A stretch of DNA of 39,430 bases from the IMG/VR virus record IMGVR_UViG_3300043570_000466, positions 1 through 39,430 of that record. One strand, written 5' to 3'. The stretch is from a virus. Made by a program: the position numbers and the translations under genes. Positions 7,124-14,963 of this stretch are shown here, piece after piece; positions within the stretch are counted from its first letter, which is position 1, and the number at the start of each line of letters is the position of its first letter. A model generated the notes under the pieces. The model did not search any database. It was not told where the DNA came from and saw only the letters and a list, made by a program, of their open reading frames with translations.

Positions 7124-7507
7124 CTAATTTACTGGCTTGCATTGGTCCGCGCCCTGAGGCATCGGACAGACCCACATTGCGTATGGATTCCCCGTCTTGC
7201 TTGAGATTCCCGACTTGTACTTGCGTGCTCCGTGTTGACACGTTGGACCTGCTCCAGCGGACGGAGGCGTTGCCTGGGGTGGTGCTGAGGAGCGCTGAGG
7301 CTCTGTGTTTGGAGTGGTACTCTGCGTTGATAAAGGGGCGGTAACCGCTGCTCCCACCACCAACTTTTGTACTGCTGCAATTTGAGTAGCAAAGTCACCA
7401 ATGCCCTCAAGCAATACACTAAGTTCGTCTGCCGTGTTGGCTCTAACGTTAATTAAATCGCCAGTTCCAGTCTTGTATGATACTTGTAACTTCCAGTCTT
7501 CTGCCAT
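7124..7507 (-). CDS. Zinc-domain protein, possible ssDNA-binding protein
   Basis: The 127-aa product has three parts: an N-terminal beta-rich segment (1-60), a Pro/Ser/Thr/Gln-rich linker (60-86), and a C-terminal Cys/His domain with C-x-H-G, W-V-C-P and QC near the end. Proteins with this tail are frequent in actinophages beside helicase and nuclease genes and may bind single-stranded DNA; this function is an inference from position and layout. It lies between helicase and nuclease genes, 44 bp from the helicase start. Confidence 0.6.
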   Translation of the reverse strand: MAEDWKLQVSYKTGTGDLINVRANTADELSVLLEGIGDFATQIAAVQKLVVGAAVTAPLSTQSTTPNTEPQRSSAPPQATPPSAGAGPTCQHGARKYKSGISSKTGNPYAMWVCPMPQGADQCKPVN

Positions 7508-8125
7508 TTATATTTCCTTCTTTGTTGAGAATTGACAATGAGCGGTAAGTCCGCACATGTATTGACAAGAGTTTGTGTTGGGCAAGAATATTCCTGCTTT
7601 GCGTGCTTTGTCAAAACCTTTTACCAGGAACTCCATTTTATCATATGTATATCCTGATAAATCAACCATCTCTACAGTATTGCTACCGCGAGACATGTAG
7701 TAATTTCCCCAGTCAACCTTTATATCAAAAGTTTCTTCGAGACCAAGTTTGTAAAAACCTAGTTGCAAAGTACTGGTTGGTGTGTTCTTAGATGTTTTGA
7801 GGTCAACAATTACTAGTTGCCCATTAACCTCAAAAATTCGGTCTATCACCATTTTAATTGGAACATCCGCCACTACTGGCATTAGTTCTAATTCAATTGC
7901 TGGTCTTCCATCTGGAGCAATCCAAATCTTCCAGTTAGGATTCTGCTTACGCCAAGCAATATACTCACTAACCCACATAGGTCCTGCAGTCTGCCAAAAA
8001 TTAATATCTTCCTTGTTAGGATTAAGTTTGGTAGCCTTACCACCTATACGAGCATTGGTTAAATCAATATCACCTTTACAGGTATTCCAAGATTCTGTCC
8101 ATAAATTATCAACATCATTTATCAT
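7508..8125 (-). CDS. RecB/Cas4-like exonuclease, C-terminal part
   Basis: The 205-aa product contains the catalytic half of a RecB/Cas4-family PD-(D/E)XK nuclease: VIDRIFE with D95, the VDLKTSK strand with D108-x-K110, the QLGFY helix at 121-125, and a C-terminal C187-x3-C191-x5-C197 set that in this family binds a 4Fe-4S cluster. The first cluster cysteine and the N-terminal H motif are missing here and lie in the upstream gene (8122..8346). The start ATG overlaps that gene's TGA (ATGA). Together the two proteins have the full motif set of one nuclease of about 270 aa. A role in recombination or host DNA degradation is likely. Confidence 0.82.
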   Translation of the reverse strand: MINDVDNLWTESWNTCKGDIDLTNARIGGKATKLNPNKEDINFWQTAGPMWVSEYIAWRKQNPNWKIWIAPDGRPAIELELMPVVADVPIKMVIDRIFEVNGQLVIVDLKTSKNTPTSTLQLGFYKLGLEETFDIKVDWGNYYMSRGSNTVEMVDLSGYTYDKMEFLVKGFDKARKAGIFLPNTNSCQYMCGLTAHCQFSTKKEI

Positions 8126-8346
8126 AGGTTGTCCCTATCATAAGTTTCACAAGCCAAGTGGAATGCTGAACCTCCAACAGACCATACAGATGGCTCTTCT
8201 TGTTTTGCTAATAATCTACCTAGGTAATACTGATATCCACAAGTCAAATAGGTACTGAAAGCACTATAGGATATATGTTCTGGTAGTGTATATTCTTCTA
8301 GTTTTATTGTCATTAGATTAAGTATATCATTGTGGATAAGGAGCAT
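8122..8346 (-). CDS. RecB/Cas4-like exonuclease, N-terminal part
   Basis: The 74-aa product matches the N-terminus of RecB/Cas4-type nucleases: LPEHISYSAFSTYLTC36GYQYYLGRLL, then GGSAFH63LACETY. C36 would be the first Fe-S ligand and H63 the motif-I histidine. The frame ends in an ATGA overlap with the C-terminal gene, which is in the -1 frame. Two starts are possible: ATG 8346, with AGGGAGG about 20 nt upstream, or ATG 8313, which begins MTIKLEEY just before the conserved part. The stretch between them holds a perfect DnaA-box sequence (8331..8339), so 8313 is attractive. Confidence 0.7.
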   Translation of the reverse strand: MLLIHNDILNLMTIKLEEYTLPEHISYSAFSTYLTCGYQYYLGRLLAKQEEPSVWSVGGSAFHLACETYDRDNL

Positions 8347-8373
8347 TGGTAGGCTACTTGGAGTTGCCTCCCT

Positions 8374-8392
8374 ACATAGGTTATTCCTATGT
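8374..8392. promoter_or_regulatory. Operator-like inverted repeat before the replication operon
   Basis: ACATAGG and CCTATGT form a perfect 7-bp inverted repeat around TTATT. It lies 28 bp upstream of the first ATG of the leftward replication operon and directly downstream (in the leftward sense) of an AT-rich stretch with TATACA. This is the expected place for an operator or a leader hairpin of the early operon. No regulator can be assigned. Confidence 0.45.
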
Positions 8393-8421
8393 GTATAATT
8401 GATATTAATATAATATATAAA

Positions 8422-8438
8422 AGACCCCGAAGGGGTCT
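8422..8438. terminator. Bidirectional terminator-like hairpin
   Basis: AGACCCC and GGGGTCT pair over a GAA loop, flanked on both sides by AT-rich runs. In the leftward sense a short T run (CTTTTAT) follows the stem, so it may stop transcription from the late region before the replication operon. The symmetry also makes it a possible insulator between the small plus-strand gene and the early promoter. Confidence 0.5.
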
Positions 8439-8481
8439 ATAGTATAATATATAATTAATTATATATCTAAGGAGTACTATA

Positions 8482-8643
8482 TTGGAAATCATAAATAATA
8501 CCTTTTGGGCTGTATTCTTTGGGTCTACGTTAGGAACCCTAACTGTATACCTAATCACAACTATACTCGATGAGTATCGTTCTGCAAGAGAGCAAAAGAA
8601 CATTAGACTTCTAATGGAAGAGTGGGAAGAACTAGAAGATTAA
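8482..8643 (+). CDS. Isolated small membrane protein, 53 aa
   Basis: A plus-strand frame with TTG start, preceded at 7 nt by AAGGAG (8469..8474), runs 53 codons to TAA and is followed by a strong terminator. The product has one hydrophobic segment (residues 7-29, FWAVFFG...LITTI) and a charged, acidic helical C-terminus. It is the only plus-strand gene inside more than 32 kb of minus-strand genes and sits between lysis and replication modules. A TATAAT at 8443..8448 could be its -10 element. Possible roles include a holin partner, antiholin or superinfection-exclusion peptide; none can be shown. Confidence 0.6.
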   Translation: MEIINNTFWAVFFGSTLGTLTVYLITTILDEYRSAREQKNIRLLMEEWEELED

Positions 8644-8661
8644 GCCTTAAAACGACAAAAG

Positions 8662-8705
8662 AACCCCCTTACCCAGTATCTCTACTAGGTTTGGGGGTTT
8701 TCGTG
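8662..8705. terminator. Rho-independent terminator, probably bidirectional
   Basis: AACCCCC (8662..8668) pairs with GGGGGTT (8693..8699), with further pairing inside (ACCCAGTA against TACTAGGT). A TTTTC tract follows on the plus strand and a TTCTTTTGTCGTTTT tract on the minus strand. It separates the plus-strand 53-aa gene from the convergent late operon, whose last gene ends at 8741. Confidence 0.75.
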
Positions 8706-8740
8706 TCTCTAAAGGGCGTTTAAAGCCCTATTAGGGGTAT

Positions 8741-8953
8741 TTAATTAGAGCCTATGCCGTATTCTTTTTCAGTCTTATCAGCCCATTTAGCCAACGGAGC
8801 AGCCAATGCGCCAATTAGGATTGCTTGCTCAGGAGCAAGGTCAGCAGCAAGGGCTAAGCCCATTGTTACAGCCGATGCTAGTACTGCCCGTACATAAGAC
8901 TTAAATGCAGCCTTAGTCTTTGGGTCTTTTAGTTTAGCGATTAGGTCTTTCAT
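8741..8953 (-). CDS. Holin-like membrane protein
   Basis: The 70-aa product has a charged N-terminus, then hydrophobic segments (about residues 22-39 and 43-57: AVLASAVTMGLALAADL and AILIGALAAPLA) and a charged C-terminus, the outline of small holins. It is next to the endolysin-like gene with 8 bp between. It is the last gene of the late operon, just before the terminator. Confidence 0.6.
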   Translation of the reverse strand: MKDLIAKLKDPKTKAAFKSYVRAVLASAVTMGLALAADLAPEQAILIGALAAPLAKWADKTEKEYGIGSN

Positions 8954-8961
8954 TGTTTCTC

Positions 8962-9366
8962 CTATTTTTTTTTAGGTGGTACACCCATCCAACTGAACCA
9001 GTTAGAATCGTCTTTAGCGTATTGTTCTTTAATTGAAATATGTAAATGTTTATTATGTTGGTTACTACCCTTATAGGTATGTTCGCCTTTTTCCTTGCTC
9101 CAAATTTTACCTTTAAATATTAAATACTTAACCCTAATATCATCTTGTATCTTAATATAAATATCTTTACAGTCTATCCCGTTGTCTGGGTCGTGTGTTA
9201 AGTCTACTGCTAATCCAGTATTGTGGTCTGAGTTAGGACTCTGACTTAGGTGGGCAGCAGATGGTAGTAGACCATCGCTTGCTTTCTTCCTGTTGGGTTT
9301 TAATGCCGTCGCTTGGCGCAATACAGCAATCGCAGCAGGTGTGGCTTTCTTGACAACAGTTGCCAT
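8962..9366 (-). CDS. Endolysin, M15-type peptidase
   Basis: The 134-aa product carries the zinc-peptidase motifs of the M15/VanY-like family: S-D-H48-N-T-G-L-A-V-D55 and H107-L-H109, with a VKYLIFKGKIWS segment between. Enzymes of this type cut peptide cross-links of peptidoglycan. There is no separate wall-binding domain or signal peptide, so release would need the neighbouring holin-like protein. Confidence 0.82.
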   Translation of the reverse strand: MATVVKKATPAAIAVLRQATALKPNRKKASDGLLPSAAHLSQSPNSDHNTGLAVDLTHDPDNGIDCKDIYIKIQDDIRVKYLIFKGKIWSKEKGEHTYKGSNQHNKHLHISIKEQYAKDDSNWFSWMGVPPKKK

Positions 9367-9951
9367 TTATTTTTTCCTTATCCATACTTGCCATCCCATA
9401 CGTAGTATATCAATTTCATTCTTATGTTTTGCTAGCCAAGCATCTATTGCTGGCTTAGGATTTTTATCTGTACCATCTGGATGGTCCCATTCATAATCAT
9501 CAAATGCCATAATGCCGCTAGGTTTAAGTAAGTCCCAAGATAGGTCAGCATCTAAAGTAACTGACTCTGGTAGATGGTCTCCATCAATATAGATAAAGTC
9601 ATACTTAACATCTCTATGTTCTTTTAGCCAATCACCACTAAATGCTTTATGTGATGCCACTTTTTTAGCATAAGGCTTCATCTGTTCCTTATATGCTTCT
9701 TGTATATCATCCCAGTTATATACTGACTCGTGAGGTAGATTACCACACCAAGGGTCTATATCTACAAGCAATGATGTTGGGTCTGTAAGAATATTCTCTA
9801 GTAGCCAAGCAGATGCGTTGCCAGTAAAGACACCTATCTGTAAAAACTTAAGATTTTTCTTGCCTTTAAACTCTGCTAATCCATTCTCAAAATCTTGGAC
9901 TGTTGCATTGTTATAAAACCATTTTGGAAAGTTATCTGTTTTCATCCCCAT
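9367..9951 (-). CDS. Class I SAM-dependent methyltransferase
   Basis: The 194-aa product has the Rossmann methyltransferase motifs of the Methyltransf_24-like group: LQIGVFTGNAS (motif I, residues 37-47), LLVDIDPW (motif II, 61-68), and YDFIYIDGDH followed by LLKPSGIMAFDDY. No DNA-methylase NPPY-type motif is seen, so the substrate is more likely a small molecule, sugar or protein. It sits between lysis and tail genes, with a 1-bp gap to the endolysin. Confidence 0.75.
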   Translation of the reverse strand: MGMKTDNFPKWFYNNATVQDFENGLAEFKGKKNLKFLQIGVFTGNASAWLLENILTDPTSLLVDIDPWCGNLPHESVYNWDDIQEAYKEQMKPYAKKVASHKAFSGDWLKEHRDVKYDFIYIDGDHLPESVTLDADLSWDLLKPSGIMAFDDYEWDHPDGTDKNPKPAIDAWLAKHKNEIDILRMGWQVWIRKK

Positions 9952-9957
9952 TACTTT

Positions 9958-10152
9958 CTACTTTTGTATTAAAATTTGGTAAAGCGTATCTACTTTTTCC
10001 TCTAACCGATTGACCTGGTCCTTGACACTAGAGCCCCCATTGGGACGAAGTTCAGACAGATAGTGTTTAACTAAGTGTCTTACTGTCATCGCTAGTGTTC
10101 CCACTAATGTAGTTGCTGCTACGGCAAGGGCTGCCCAGTCATTCGGTGTCAT
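9958..10152 (-). CDS. Small membrane protein with coiled coil
   Basis: The 64-aa product has an N-terminal transmembrane helix (about residues 6-26), then LRPNGGSSVKDQVNRLEEKVDTLYQIL, a short coiled coil. Proteins with this exact layout (membrane helix, LRPNGG, helix) are very common at the end of tail genes in actinophages and are often annotated as holin or membrane protein. ATG overlaps the stop of the tail gene (TAATG). Confidence 0.65.
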   Translation of the reverse strand: MTPNDWAALAVAATTLVGTLAMTVRHLVKHYLSELRPNGGSSVKDQVNRLEEKVDTLYQILIQK

Positions 10153-12368
10153 TATACTGTCCTAATCGTAATCTCAATTACGCCTCCAAAACCATCAAAT
10201 CTTTTATCTGGTGGAGTCATACGCATAAACGAGATTTGCTCAATAACTACTTGACGACTTTCGCCAGTAGTAAGGTCTTGCCAGGTAACAACATCGCCAC
10301 CTTCTTCAACATTTTCTAGAAGTTGTAATCTTTCTAGTGCCTTACCTTCATAGCCAGATACCACATTGTATCTATCTGTTTCAATATCAAAGCAGTAAAC
10401 AGGAAATCTCATAACCCTCTGACGAGGTGTAGCAATAGTAGCCTTTGCTTGATAGCCCTTAAATATAGGACCTGCACTAGTGGTTGTAGCATCACGATTA
10501 AGAATAAACTTATAGGCTACATACTCTTGCGCTGTATCAGGATTAGATGTACCTACTTCAACTGCAGTTACTCCTGCTTCGTAGGTAATGTGGTCATACT
10601 CAACACCATCTTTATCAACAGTCTCAAGGACTAATGAACCTTTAGTAAAGTCTCCACGAGCAAGTAAACGCTTAAAGTTCTTAGGTTCTAATGTTCCATA
10701 GCGAATGTAACCGCTAGTGATAAAGCCAGTAGATGTTAGTGTTGCACTTGCTTCAATGTTAATGCTACCTACCTTGTTAACCTTACCAACAGGTGATACG
10801 GCAGTAGATGCTACGTTAGAGGCAGTCTTGGCATAGGTAAATGTTGTAGTGGTTGGTACGCCAGTAACCGTGTACTGACCATTGAATGTAGAGTCAACGC
10901 CTTCTACCCATACAGAATCATCAACGGCTAGGCCGTGTGCTGCAGATGTAGTCAAGGTTGCTACGTTAGATGTGAGTGCTTTGTTGCTTACTGAGCCAGC
11001 ATTAACTGCCGTAGTAGCAAATACTAATCGGTCTGTTGTACCAGCAAATGCACAGGTTGTTGTGCTGTATCCTGATGTACCGCTTACATATAAGTCATTA
11101 GCATAAGCAAAGCGTAGAGTCTCTATCTCATTACCAAGGTCAATACGGATAACTCCTGCTGCACCATCTACACCAGTTGCACACCAGATAAATCTGTCTC
11201 GTGCAGCAAAGTCATAGCAAGGCTGAGTGGTTTCCACAATAAGTGGACCATAGTTAATGGAGCCGTCTTGGTCTGAGACAACTGCTGCACGGATTCCTTT
11301 ATTAGTACCTATCATCATATAACCTAGGTAGTAAAAAATCTTATGGATAATTTCTCCAACTGGCATCTCTGCTGCAGTAATAGCAGTAGTAAGAGTTGGC
11401 ATAACACCAGAGGTATTAAGAGTAAATTTAAATATGCTTGACTGGGTGCCACTATAACCTGCTATGTAGATGGCTGGACCAGAAGCGGTAATGCTTGTAA
11501 AAACAATATCAGTATCACTGTGTGTGTATACAGGGCTTGGAAGGGTAGACGCAGATGAAGATATTTCGTATATCTTATTGTTAATACCCATAACGATACG
11601 GTCTTTAACGTATTCCATAGTGGCAGTAGTTACAGTAATACCATTGTCGGTAATCATAAGAGTATCACCAGCACCAGAAACACCAGTTAATAACTTTTTG
11701 TATACACGCAATCTTGGAGTACCGCTAGCAATAATATTAGTAATCCAATAAGCATAGGTACCATCATCACATATAGCATTAACTGCATAATCAGTTCCTG
11801 CTGCATAATCTAAGAAATGTGTAACAGTTCCATCTTCTGCAATTTTGTCTACATCATACTCATCCCACAGTAAGACACCATTAGTTCCACCGTACTCAAT
11901 AGAACGGGCAATCTGAAATGGTTTACCGTTAGTCTGAATTGCGCCAGTTGTATAGTGTGTAGTAGCGGTATCTTTAAGTAGGGTTACTTGTCCCTTAGTC
12001 CAAACATTAACACCCTTGCTATCTGTAAATCTGTAATCAACAGTCTCACCAGCAGATGGGTCATAGAACTTTATACCTGAACCTGAGTGGAATGATGACT
12101 GAGAACGTAACCACCAGCCAGTAAGTGACTGCTCACCTGGCTCTTTACCATTATCAAACTGGTCTTTCTTATAAGGAGCAGTTTGTCTGATGTAAGGACG
12201 TGCATCATTTATGGCATAGAAGAATGGTTGGCCACCAACTGCTACATCATAGGAATCAGATGTATTCTGCCAGTATGTACTTGTAGAAACAATGCCGATG
12301 TCAACGGCAATTGCTTTAGCATTACCAGACGAATCACCACGCCCTTCGGTTATATCACGACCAGCCAC
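10152..12368 (-). CDS. Large minor tail protein, 738 aa
   Basis: The 738-aa product is beta-rich and rich in Thr, Ser and Gly. Residues about 465-525 resemble the FCCH-like beta domain often found in phage tail proteins (NVATLTTSAAHGLAVDD..WVEGVDSTFNG.YTVT). The N-terminal half has repeated strand patterns with conserved Trp, compatible with a propeller or similar fold. Start is GTG, with AAAGGAG 5 nt upstream. It is probably part of the tail hub or baseplate; the first of the downstream lysis genes follows at once. Confidence 0.7.
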   Translation of the reverse strand: MAGRDITEGRGDSSGNAKAIAVDIGIVSTSTYWQNTSDSYDVAVGGQPFFYAINDARPYIRQTAPYKKDQFDNGKEPGEQSLTGWWLRSQSSFHSGSGIKFYDPSAGETVDYRFTDSKGVNVWTKGQVTLLKDTATTHYTTGAIQTNGKPFQIARSIEYGGTNGVLLWDEYDVDKIAEDGTVTHFLDYAAGTDYAVNAICDDGTYAYWITNIIASGTPRLRVYKKLLTGVSGAGDTLMITDNGITVTTATMEYVKDRIVMGINNKIYEISSSASTLPSPVYTHSDTDIVFTSITASGPAIYIAGYSGTQSSIFKFTLNTSGVMPTLTTAITAAEMPVGEIIHKIFYYLGYMMIGTNKGIRAAVVSDQDGSINYGPLIVETTQPCYDFAARDRFIWCATGVDGAAGVIRIDLGNEIETLRFAYANDLYVSGTSGYSTTTCAFAGTTDRLVFATTAVNAGSVSNKALTSNVATLTTSAAHGLAVDDSVWVEGVDSTFNGQYTVTGVPTTTTFTYAKTASNVASTAVSPVGKVNKVGSINIEASATLTSTGFITSGYIRYGTLEPKNFKRLLARGDFTKGSLVLETVDKDGVEYDHITYEAGVTAVEVGTSNPDTAQEYVAYKFILNRDATTTSAGPIFKGYQAKATIATPRQRVMRFPVYCFDIETDRYNVVSGYEGKALERLQLLENVEEGGDVVTWQDLTTGESRQVVIEQISFMRMTPPDKRFDGFGGVIEITIRTV

Positions 12369-12425
12369 AGTGCTCCTTTAAATAGTTGTTACTTTAATTA
12401 GAATTTGTAATCCTGTAAGATTGTA

Positions 12426-12641
12426 CTAAGCAATTGGTTTTATTTTAATTATTGCAGGTTCAATACAAATAACTAAACCCTCAGCATATTCTTCTTGAAC
12501 CATCGCTTTTGCTTTACCATCTGTATCAATAATACAGTCGCTATATCTAGTTGACCCAGCACCCAAGTCTTTACCAATAATAAAATTACTATGCCAAATT
12601 TCAAAGAGTTCAGCATTATCCCATTCATACCAATTCCACAT
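12426..12641 (-). CDS. Hypothetical protein, 71 aa
   Basis: The longest frame starts at 12659, but the ATG at 12641 overlaps the upstream TAA (TAATG), the pattern used by neighbouring genes, so I chose it. The product is Trp-rich at the N-terminus (MWNWYEWDNAELFEIWHSNF) and hydrophobic at the C-terminus. Family not recognised. Position between fibre and tail genes suggests a small chaperone or virion accessory protein. Confidence 0.5.
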   Translation of the reverse strand: MWNWYEWDNAELFEIWHSNFIIGKDLGAGSTRYSDCIIDTDGKAKAMVQEEYAEGLVICIEPAIIKIKPIA

Positions 12642-13372
12642 TAGGCTGTTATACTCCATTTCGAACTAAGATAATCTCTAACTTGTGTCAATTCTGTAGC
12701 ATCTAAAACTTTATTGTAAGTAATTATTTCTGAAATTATGCCAGAAAATGCCAATACAGGCGTAAAGTTATAAGCACCAATAGCAGTGCTTGAACCCGAC
12801 CTTGATAACGTTGAACCAATAGTTCCAGTAAAAGTAAGAGTTATTTCACTTCCGTTAAAACGGCCTTTCATTTTATCTGCATTTGTAGCACCACCGCCAT
12901 CATACCTAACTTCTAGATTAGACAAACCTGATGGAAAAGTTATTGATGAATTAAGTCCCCAATCGCTATCAATTTGCCAATATAAAGTACTAGGTTGAGT
13001 GTAAGGCCAATATATATTAGTACCACCTCCACCTGTACCTATTAACGTAGCCCCATTATTATAATCCCTTGCAATAATAAAAGTTGTAAAAGCGCTACCA
13101 TTAAAACTAGCAGTAGTAGATAACACATCATTGCTGCCATCAAAATCAACACCAATTGAAGGTGAAGTAACTCTAGTAGGTTGGTTTGCTACTGTTGCTT
13201 GAGTAGCGTGGTAAGCATTTCCGCTTTTATCGTTCCATTGGCTAACTACTGCACCGCTAGAATAAGTAAAGGTTGTAGCATCATTAGCATCTAACCATAA
13301 GTATAGATTACTAATATTTGCAGGTGAAAAAGCAGTTAGTTTAGATGAGGCTACGGCTCCTAATATAGGCAT
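12641..13372 (-). CDS. LamG/concanavalin-like fibre protein
   Basis: The product (243 aa from the ATG at 13372) has the pattern of LamG-type jelly-roll domains: LYLWLDANDATTF, VSQWNDKSGNAYHATQA near residues 22-60, VDFDGSNDVL, then strands ending with FSGIISEIITYNKVLDATELTQVRDYLSSKW. Such domains bind carbohydrate and serve as receptor-binding parts of tail fibres. I chose ATG 13372, which overlaps the upstream stop (TAATG), over the TTG at 13381. Confidence 0.8.
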   Translation of the reverse strand: MPILGAVASSKLTAFSPANISNLYLWLDANDATTFTYSSGAVVSQWNDKSGNAYHATQATVANQPTRVTSPSIGVDFDGSNDVLSTTASFNGSAFTTFIIARDYNNGATLIGTGGGGTNIYWPYTQPSTLYWQIDSDWGLNSSITFPSGLSNLEVRYDGGGATNADKMKGRFNGSEITLTFTGTIGSTLSRSGSSTAIGAYNFTPVLAFSGIISEIITYNKVLDATELTQVRDYLSSKWSITA

Positions 13373-14280
13373 TATGTCCAACTCACATTTCCAGTACCAG
13401 CAGTAATTGTGGCTCGCTTGTAACCACCACTTGCAGAACTTTCTGTACCTGTTAAGCCTGCACCAATTGTAATTGTTTTAGTATCAGGGTATCTTAAGAT
13501 AACAACTCCCGAACCACCAGCGCCACCATTATCAGAACTAGAAGTGCCACCACCTCCACCGCCACCACCTGTGTTTACGCTACCTGCTGTTCCAGGATTC
13601 CCACCTAATCCACCATCTCCGCCACCACCAGTGCCACCTGTTCCAACTAAACCAGGACCGTTTGAGTGACATCCACCGCCACCGCCACCAGCATAAGTTA
13701 CAGATGAACCTGTAATAGATGTTGCAACACCATTACCGCCATTAGTAGCGTCATTATCTGAGCCGCCATCTTGACCTTGTGCTCCAGCACCGCCACCGCC
13801 GTTACCAGCAAAGGCGCCACCGCCTGTTACACCATTTCCGCCACGAAAACCTTGTCCGCTTGTACCCGTTCCACCATTGGGACCAGCAGAAACACCGCCA
13901 GTAGCACCACCGCCACCTGAACCACCATTAGGATTTGAGGAAGCATTATATCCACCACTACCACCACCACCGCCTGTAGAAGTAATTGTTGAAAAAACTG
14001 AATCATTACCTTTAGAGCCTGGCTCGCTTCCACTTGAACCACCATTACCACCAGCACCTATTGTCACCGTGTAATTAGTATTTGTTGTAAGAGATAAAGC
14101 AGTTTCTAAACTACCTCCACCACCAGTTGCTGTAACGGTACATCTTAAGCCGCCAGCACCTCCGCCGCCGCCACGAAAACTACCACCGCCTCCACCACCT
14201 GCAACGACAAGGTAGTCAACGGTAATTGGTGCGCCAATGTTTCCTGAAATTGCCGAAGCAAAGATTCCTGAAATTCGCAT
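13372..14280 (-). CDS. Glycine-rich fibre protein
   Basis: The 302-aa product is dominated by Gly runs broken by Ser, Thr and Asn, with a short N-terminal domain containing VDYLVVAGGGGG and a final VVILRYPD strand. These are the start and end marks of the glycine-rich domain often found in phage tail fibres and adhesins, which can fold as a polyglycine helix bundle. Its antisense frame is Pro-rich and only a shadow. ATG overlaps the upstream TAA (TAATG). Confidence 0.8.
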   Translation of the reverse strand: MRISGIFASAISGNIGAPITVDYLVVAGGGGGGSFRGGGGGAGGLRCTVTATGGGGSLETALSLTTNTNYTVTIGAGGNGGSSGSEPGSKGNDSVFSTITSTGGGGGSGGYNASSNPNGGSGGGGATGGVSAGPNGGTGTSGQGFRGGNGVTGGGAFAGNGGGGAGAQGQDGGSDNDATNGGNGVATSITGSSVTYAGGGGGGCHSNGPGLVGTGGTGGGGDGGLGGNPGTAGSVNTGGGGGGGGTSSSDNGGAGGSGVVILRYPDTKTITIGAGLTGTESSASGGYKRATITAGTGNVSWT

Positions 14281-14963
14281 TAAGCAATATCTCCTATTAC
14301 ATACCAGGTATCTGTTGCTGCTTTAATACAAGTAGCCATACCATAACGAGCACGAATCTTAGGTGCAGCAGCAGAAGCGCCTGTTGATTGAATAGTTGTT
14401 GTACCACTTGTTACGGCTTGAATAGTTGTTTGACCTGCACCAATTTGCAATACGTTTATTTGAGTACCTACTGGAAAAGCAACCGAAGCATTTGTAGGTA
14501 TAGAAAAAGTATTTGCTGCCGCATTATTCATTGTTACTACTTGGCTATTATTAGCAAGAACAGCCGTATAAGAAGCAGTTTCAGCGTCAAAAGCAAGATT
14601 TATTTTTGCGTCAGTTAATGTTTTATTAGTTAAAGTATTCGTGCTTGAATCAGTTACTGTAATATCGCTAGTAAGAGCGAGTGTTCCAGTAGTTGTTGGC
14701 AAGGTTAAAGTTCCAGTATTAGATATACTAGAGATAACAGGACTTGTTAAAGTTTTATTAGTTAGAGTAGTTGTGCTTGAAGCAGTAACTGTAATATCGC
14801 TAGTCAAAGCAAGCGTACCTGTACTTGTTGGAAGTGTTAAAGTTCCAGTATTTGTAATGCTTGATATTACAGGACTTGTTATTGTTTTATTTGTGAGCGT
14901 TTGAGAACCTGTAAGGGTTACTCCAAATGCTGCGTCATCGGCAATCGTTCTTGCACGGGTCAT
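14280..14963 (-). CDS. Repeat-containing tail fibre protein
   Basis: The 227-aa product has about 2.4 copies of a 43-residue unit: LTNKT[IL]TSPVISSI.NTGTLTLPT.TGTLALTSDITVT, followed by a partial third copy ([12 protein letters not shown]). The C-terminal 90 residues form a globular cap ending in WYVIGDIA, like the end of the larger fibre gene upstream (VIGDIA). The gene probably arose from the neighbour by duplication. The stop overlaps the next ATG and the start overlaps the upstream stop. Confidence 0.75.
   Translation of the reverse strand: MTRARTIADDAAFGVTLTGSQTLTNKTITSPVISSITNTGTLTLPTSTGTLALTSDITVTASSTTTLTNKTLTSPVISSISNTGTLTLPTTTGTLALTSDITVTDSSTNTLTNKTLTDAKINLAFDAETASYTAVLANNSQVVTMNNAAANTFSIPTNASVAFPVGTQINVLQIGAGQTTIQAVTSGTTTIQSTGASAAAPKIRARYGMATCIKAATDTWYVIGDIA

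Noticed and set aside
8313-8603. 96-codon minus-strand frame opposite the 53-aa membrane gene
   Set aside because: It runs through both hairpins and AT-rich control DNA; the apparent hydrophobic product comes from AT-rich codons. The plus-strand frame has the ribosome binding site and terminator.
13877-14074. Proline-rich plus-strand frame
   Set aside because: It is the antisense shadow of the glycine-rich fibre gene, since GGN codons read as NCC (Pro, Ala, Ser, Thr) on the other strand.
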